Part shown: one piece after another, positions 59,982 to 64,000 of the stretch
Numbering within the stretch: position 1 is the first letter of the stretch
How the letters are laid out: the number at the start of each line of letters is the position of its first letter
DNA from: Microbacterium aurantiacum
Lineage (GTDB): Bacteria > Actinomycetota > Actinomycetes > Actinomycetales > Microbacteriaceae
Length of the DNA: 64,000 bases
Direction of reading: 5' to 3'
NCBI RefSeq assembly: GCF_021654035.1
Contig: NZ_JAJPDW010000001.1
Span: 124,001 to 188,000, forward strand
Made by a program: the position numbers and the translations under genes
Notes under the pieces: generated by a model
Databases searched by the model: none
Seen by the model: only the letters and a program-made list of their open reading frames with translations
What the model was told of the DNA's origin: nothing

Positions 59982-60719
59982 ATGACCCAGCTGCGCCTCG
60001 CGAACGCCCCCTCGGCGGCGCACCCGGCGCGCTTCGGCGGGGTCGCCGAAGCCGGTGTGGTCGTCCTCGTGCCGCTCGCCGCGGCGGCGCTCTGGGCCCT
60101 GCTGCATACGCCGCACGGCCTGGTCATCCTCCTCGCGATGGTCGCGGCGCTCATCGTCCCCGGCGTCGCCGCGGTGTCGATCCTCCGGCGCCGCCCGCGC
60201 GCGGTCACCCCGGCCGACCGCGTCACCCTCGGCCGTGTCGGGCTCACCGGCGTCGTCGCCGCGGCGACCGTCCTGGTTCTCGCCGGCAGCCTCCCCGCCC
60301 GCACGTGGGTGGTCGCCGCCGTGATCGGGGCGGCCCTCCTCCTCGACGCGATCGACGGGTGGGTCGCGCGGAGCACCGGAACGGCGACGGATGCCGGCGC
60401 CCGCCTCGACATGGAATCCGACGCCGCGCTGCTGCTGGTGCTGTCGATCCTCGCGGCTCCGACGGCGGGCTGGTGGGTGCTCGCGATCGGCGCGATGCGC
60501 TACGTCTTCGTCGCGGCATCCTGGATCCGCCCGAAGCTCCGCGGCGACCTCCCCTACAGCTCCTTCCGCCGCACGGTCGCGGCGATCCAGGGCGTCGCTC
60601 TTCTGGTCGCGCTCATCCCGATCGTGCCGGTGCCCCTCGCCGCCGCGTCGGCCGCGATCGCGCTGGTGCTCCTGGCGGCGTCCTTCGGGCGTGACATCAT
60701 TGCGCTCGAGCGCGCCTGA
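59982..60719 (+). CDS. CDP-alcohol phosphatidyltransferase family protein
   Basis: The 245-residue membrane protein has the family motif D-G-x2-A-R-x8-G-x3-D-x3-D as DAIDGWVARSTGTATDAGARLDMESDAALL at about 124-153, with six or so helices. Such enzymes move a phosphatidyl or phospho-alcohol group from a CDP-lipid or CDP-alcohol. The acceptor is unknown. It opens a plus-strand run of six genes. ATG 59982 lacks a strong Shine-Dalgarno. Confidence 0.85.
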   Translation: MTQLRLANAPSAAHPARFGGVAEAGVVVLVPLAAAALWALLHTPHGLVILLAMVAALIVPGVAAVSILRRRPRAVTPADRVTLGRVGLTGVVAAATVLVLAGSLPARTWVVAAVIGAALLLDAIDGWVARSTGTATDAGARLDMESDAALLLVLSILAAPTAGWWVLAIGAMRYVFVAASWIRPKLRGDLPYSSFRRTVAAIQGVALLVALIPIVPVPLAAASAAIALVLLAASFGRDIIALERA

Positions 60720-60752
60720 GCCCGCTTTCCGCCCCGACCGGACGAGAGAGTC

Positions 60753-61226
60753 ATGGATCTGCCCCTTCACCCCCTTGTCGTGCACGCCGCCGTCGTCCTG
60801 GTCCCGCTGGCCGCGGTGCTGGTGATCACGGCGGTGTTCTGGGCGCGGGTGCGCGTGCAGGTGGGCGCCGTGGGTGCGGTGCTCGCGCTCCTGGGAACCG
60901 TCTCGTTCTTCGTCGCCCACCGCTCGGGGTCGGCTCTCGCCGAGATCGTCGGCACCCCGTACGAGCACATGGCGTGGGCCGACCCCGCGCTCGCCGCGGC
61001 CATCGTCTTCGGCGTGCTCGCGGTCGCGTGGTACGTCCAGGCCGTGCTGCTTCACCGGGCGGCGGCTCGGGGCACCGCGCCCGCGCGCGGTCGCTCTATC
61101 GCCGAGCGGGTCACCGGCATCCTCGCCTCCGTGGCCGGCGTCGTCGCGTGCGTCTTCACGTTCCTCGTCGGGCACTCCGGTGCGGAAGAAGTGTGGTCGG
61201 GCGTGGCCGCGGCGGTCGCCGCATGA
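60753..61226 (+). CDS. DUF2231 membrane protein
   Basis: The 157-residue protein has four membrane helices and the DUF2231 start LPLHPLVVHAAVVLVPLAA, plus a later His in FLVGHSGAEEVW. DUF2231 proteins are often linked to haem or electron transfer. It lies 33 bp after the phosphatidyltransferase and overlaps the MDR gene by 4 bp. Confidence 0.85.
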   Translation: MDLPLHPLVVHAAVVLVPLAAVLVITAVFWARVRVQVGAVGAVLALLGTVSFFVAHRSGSALAEIVGTPYEHMAWADPALAAAIVFGVLAVAWYVQAVLLHRAAARGTAPARGRSIAERVTGILASVAGVVACVFTFLVGHSGAEEVWSGVAAAVAA

Positions 61227-62239
61227 CCGACACCGACACCGACAGGGCCACCGACGCCGAGCACACCGCGCGCGCCCACTGGTCCGTCGCGCCCGGCGCC
61301 GGCGAGATCCGGCTCGAAACCCTGCCGTCTCCGCGCGCCGGGGAGGCCCGCGTCCGGGCGCTCTACACCGGCATCAGCCGCGGCACCGAGCTGCTCGTCC
61401 GCCGCGGCGACGTCCCGCCCTCGCAGCACGCGCGCATGCGCGCGCCCTTCCAAGAGGGCGACTTCCCCTTCCCGGTGAAGTACGGCTACCTCTCCGTCGG
61501 TGTCGTCGAGGACGGACCCGCCGACCTCGTGGGGCGTCGCGTGTTCTGCCTGCACCCGCACCAGGACCGCTACGTCGTCGACGCGTCCATGCTCACGCCC
61601 CTTCCCGACGCCGTCCCCTCGCGCCGCGCGGTGCTCACCGGCACGGTGGAGACGGCGCTCAACGCGCTGTGGGACGCGCCGCCCTGCGCGGGCGACCGCA
61701 TCGCCGTCGTCGGCGGCGGTCTCGTGGGCGGGGCGGTCGCCCTGCTCCTGCGCCGCTTCCCCCTCGCCCGGCTGCAGATCGTGGATCCGGATGCCGCACG
61801 CCGGCGGCAGCTGGCCGAGACGGGTCTCGACACCGTGGCGCCCGAGGACGCGACGGGCGACTGCGACCTCGTCTTCCACGCCTCGGCATCCGAGTCCGGG
61901 CTCGCGACCGCCCTCGCACTCCTCGGCGACGAGGCGGAGCTCGTGGAGATGTCGTGGTTCGGTGCGCGCGAACCCCGCGTACCGCTCGGGGAGGATTTCC
62001 ACTCCCGCCGACTGCGGATCACCGCCAGCCAGGTGTCGCGGATCGGCGCCGCCCGGCGCGCGCGCCGCGACCCGGCCGCCCGTCTCGCGACCGCGCTGGA
62101 GCTCCTCGCGGATCCCGCGTTCGACACCCTCATCGCGGCCGACGTCGCCTTCGACGAGATCGACGATGCGTACGCCGCGCTGGAGGACGGCCGCATCGGC
62201 CCCGGATGCGTCGTCGTGGCGTACCCCGACTCGCCCTGA
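61223..62239 (+). CDS. Zinc-less MDR dehydrogenase (BchC-like)
   Basis: The 338-residue MDR-fold protein has GISRGTELLVRRG, VKYGYLSVGVV and the nucleotide site IAVVGGGLVGGAV. Neither the catalytic Cys/His zinc ligands nor the four-Cys structural lobe is present, so it is a zinc-independent member, in outline like BchC or sugar-alcohol-type MDR proteins annotated as zinc-binding dehydrogenase. It probably oxidises a hydroxyl group in the pathway encoded by its neighbours. The start is ATG 61223 in the ATGA overlap. Confidence 0.82.
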   Translation: MTDTDTDRATDAEHTARAHWSVAPGAGEIRLETLPSPRAGEARVRALYTGISRGTELLVRRGDVPPSQHARMRAPFQEGDFPFPVKYGYLSVGVVEDGPADLVGRRVFCLHPHQDRYVVDASMLTPLPDAVPSRRAVLTGTVETALNALWDAPPCAGDRIAVVGGGLVGGAVALLLRRFPLARLQIVDPDAARRRQLAETGLDTVAPEDATGDCDLVFHASASESGLATALALLGDEAELVEMSWFGAREPRVPLGEDFHSRRLRITASQVSRIGAARRARRDPAARLATALELLADPAFDTLIAADVAFDEIDDAYAALEDGRIGPGCVVVAYPDSP

Positions 62240-62271
62240 ACCCGACCCGCCCCGACCTCCGAGAGGACACC

Positions 62272-62661
62272 ATGTTCGGACTCACCGTCCGCGATCACGT
62301 CATGATCGCCCACAGCCTGCCCGACAAATTCTTCGGCCCCGCCCAGGGTCTCCACGGCGCGACCCTCGTCGTCGAGGCGACCTGGCGGAGCCCGCGCCTG
62401 GACGACCACGCGGTCGTGATCGACATCGGCGAGGCCTCCCGGCACCTCTCCGAGGTGCTCGACCCGCTGCGGTACGCGAACCTCGACGAGCACCCCGCGT
62501 TCGCCGGCACGCTCAGCACCACCGAGGCGGTCGCCGCGCACATCGCCCGGGCGCTCGCCGAGCGGCTCGACCCGGCAGCGGGCATCACCGGCATCGGCAT
62601 CGTCGTGCGCGAGCACCCCGACGCGTGGGTGACGTATGACCTCGACGTCGCTGGGCGCTGA
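62272..62661 (+). CDS. Divergent 6-pyruvoyl-tetrahydropterin synthase/QueD homologue
   Basis: The 129-residue protein has the T-fold of PTPS/QueD: MIAHSL with the first His (14), GLHGATLVVE where HGHxx is expected (His 28, but Ala at 30), STTEAVAAHIA, and VREHPDAW near the end. Canonical enzymes use three His residues for zinc and a catalytic Cys shortly before the HGH motif. Here one His is Ala and the Cys is absent (GPAQGLHG). It may bind a pterin and do a different reaction. GAGAGGA precedes ATG 62272. It overlaps the glycosyltransferase by 26 bp. Confidence 0.85.
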   Translation: MFGLTVRDHVMIAHSLPDKFFGPAQGLHGATLVVEATWRSPRLDDHAVVIDIGEASRHLSEVLDPLRYANLDEHPAFAGTLSTTEAVAAHIARALAERLDPAAGITGIGIVVREHPDAWVTYDLDVAGR

Positions 62662-63694
62662 CCGCGTCTTCGTCGTCCCCGCCGACCTCGGCGGTCCGAG
62701 CGGCGGGAGCGCCTACAACGCCGCGATGATCGCGGCCCTCCGCGCGGACGACGTCGCCGTTGTCGAACACCGCGTCCCGGGGGCCTGGCCGCGCCCGACG
62801 GAGGACGATCTCGACGCCCTCGACGACGCCCTCGCCTCGGCGCGGGAGGTCGTCGTCGACGGCATCGTGGCGTGCGCGGCTCCGGATCGGATCGCGGATG
62901 CCGCGGCGGCCGGCATCCGTGTCGTGATCCTCGTCCACCTCCCACTGCCCGCCGAATCCGGTCTCTCCGACGCGGATGCCGACACCCTCGCGCGCGGGGA
63001 GCGGGCGGCGCTGGAGGCGGCCGACCTGGTGCTCTGCACGAGCGCGTGGGCGCGCGACGACCTGCGGGCGCGCTACGACATCGCGGCGGAGGTCGTGCGA
63101 CCGGGTGTCGATGCCGCTGACCCTGCCACCGGGAGCGCGCCGCCGCGCCTGCTGATCCTCGGCGCGGTGACCCCGCGCAAGAACGCGCTCCTCGCCCTCT
63201 CGACGCTCGCCCCCCTGCGCGCGCGCGATTGGGAGGTCGTCGTGGCCGGCCCTGCCCGCGCCGCGCACCCCTATGTCGCCGAGGTCGAGGCCGCCGTCGA
63301 GGCGCTCGGCGCCGATCGCGCGCGCGTCGTCGGACCCGTCACGGGGCGTCGTCGCGAGCGCGTCTGGCGCGAGGCCGACCTGCTCCTGCTGCCCTCGCTC
63401 GTCGAGCCCTACGGCATGGTCGTGACGGAGGCCCTCGCCCGCGGCATCCCGGCGCTCGTCGCCTCGGGCACGGGCGCGGTCGAAGCCCTCGCCGCCGGGA
63501 CCGACGCCGGCGGATCCCTCCCCGGCCTCGCTCTCCCCGCGGACGAGCCGGACGCGTGGACCGACGCGCTCGCGCGCTGGCTCGACGACGCCGATCTCCG
63601 GGCCGCCTGGCGGGCCGCGGCATCCGATGCCCGGTCTAGACTTCGAGGATGGCCGCACGCCGCGACGCAGCTGCGGGACCTGCTCCGATGGTGA
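62636..63694 (+). CDS. GT4-family glycosyltransferase
   Basis: The 352-residue GT-B enzyme has an N-terminal domain with GGPSGGSAYNAAMIA and VHLPLPAESGL, a linker, and a nucleotide-sugar domain with LLILGAVTPRKN and the GT4 motif SLVEPYGMVVTEALARG (E-x7-E) at about 260. It starts within the PTPS-like gene and overlaps the methyltransferase by 7 bp. It may glycosylate the small molecule made by the dehydrogenase and PTPS-like protein, or act on a lipid made with the phosphatidyltransferase. Confidence 0.87.
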   Translation: MTSTSLGADRVFVVPADLGGPSGGSAYNAAMIAALRADDVAVVEHRVPGAWPRPTEDDLDALDDALASAREVVVDGIVACAAPDRIADAAAAGIRVVILVHLPLPAESGLSDADADTLARGERAALEAADLVLCTSAWARDDLRARYDIAAEVVRPGVDAADPATGSAPPRLLILGAVTPRKNALLALSTLAPLRARDWEVVVAGPARAAHPYVAEVEAAVEALGADRARVVGPVTGRRRERVWREADLLLLPSLVEPYGMVVTEALARGIPALVASGTGAVEALAAGTDAGGSLPGLALPADEPDAWTDALARWLDDADLRAAWRAAASDARSRLRGWPHAATQLRDLLRW

Positions 63695-64000
63695 GCCGTC
63701 CCGTCCCCGCCGATTGGCTGTCGCTGCGGCGCCAGGCCGATCACACCGCCCGCGAGGCGGCGCTCCCGCTCGTGGCGGAAGCCGTGGCCGCGCTCGGCAC
63801 GGAAGACGCCCCGGTCCGCGTCATCGACGTCGGCGCCGGAACCGGATCGAACCAGGCGTGGCTGGCCGACCGCCTCGTGCCGCTCGAGCAGCACTGGATC
63901 CTCGTCGACCACGACGCCGATCTCATCGACGCGGTCGATCCCGTCGCGCCGACCTCGGTCTCCTCGCTCACGCGTCGGATCGCCACGGTCGCCGAGCTCC
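63688..64000 (+). CDS. SAM-dependent methyltransferase, 3' end beyond the window
   Basis: The first 104 residues are present. SLRRQADHTAREAALPLV is followed by the SAM-binding motif I VIDVGAGTGSNQAWLADRL and ILVDHDADLIDAV (motif II Asp). The frame is open at the window edge. The start at ATG 63688 overlaps the glycosyltransferase by 7 bp, so it belongs to the same transcription unit. Target and length cannot be told. Confidence 0.85.
   Translation, partial: MVSRPVPADWLSLRRQADHTAREAALPLVAEAVAALGTEDAPVRVIDVGAGTGSNQAWLADRLVPLEQHWILVDHDADLIDAVDPVAPTSVSSLTRRIATVAEL

Noticed and set aside
59616..61175. 519-residue minus-strand frame
   Set aside because: Most of it is antisense to the phosphatidyltransferase and DUF2231 genes; only the last 95 codons with a GAGGT site look real.

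Overview
The window looks like the chromosome of a high-GC actinobacterium of the Microbacteriaceae, probably Microbacterium or a close relative. The signs are the order rpsF-ssb-rpsR-rplI-dnaB, GTG and TTG starts, many 1-14 bp gene overlaps, LAxTG-type sorting, a lycopene-elongase-like UbiA and frequent GGATGC/GCATCC hexamers. No tRNA, rRNA, CRISPR array or recognisable prophage gene was seen.

Layout. 1-9.0 kb is core chromosome: the end of a probable mechanosensitive channel gene, a membrane protein, rpsF-ssb-rpsR-rplI with a short upstream ORF, a strong bidirectional terminator, a PknB-like kinase, a chaplin-like/collagen-like wall-anchored protein, a second secreted protein, a cluster of same-strand DnaA boxes, and dnaB. 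9.05-31.56 kb is an accessory island directly behind dnaB, bounded by an exact 13-bp inverted repeat. It carries a CmtR/CtpG-type metal-efflux operon and an anion permease at the left, a divergent CzrA-like regulator and P1B-4 ATPase at the right, and between them a nearly unbroken chain for extracytoplasmic biogenesis: DsbA, CopC, LspA, TlpA, CcdA, ResB, CcsB, two CtaG domains, CopD, Lnt and two M23 peptidases. No transposase or integrase was recognised in it.

31.8-35.9 kb is a second accessory patch: a cupin regulator divergent from an oxygenase-hydrolase-binding protein operon, followed by a frameshifted membrane-protein remnant. 36-46 kb holds a hydrolase, a flavoprotein, a rhodanese lipoprotein coupled to a 39-residue zinc-ribbon protein behind a CsoR/CstR-like operator, an SDR, a LysR regulator divergent from a MesX-MesD-flavin reductase methionine module, and a prenyltransferase/carotenoid-desaturase-like pair.

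46-58 kb holds a phosphatase, a peptide/nickel-type ABC importer operon ending in a flavin-dependent monooxygenase (likely scavenging of an organosulfur or similar compound), an FAD dehydrogenase, an MDR dehydrogenase, a PQQ-type sugar dehydrogenase and an exo/endonuclease. 58-64 kb holds a HerA-like ATPase and a plus-strand run of CDP-alcohol phosphatidyltransferase, DUF2231, MDR dehydrogenase, a degenerate 6-pyruvoyl-tetrahydropterin-synthase homologue, glycosyltransferase and methyltransferase, which reads like an uncharacterised small-molecule pathway cut by the window edge. All functions are inferred from sequence; no database search was run.
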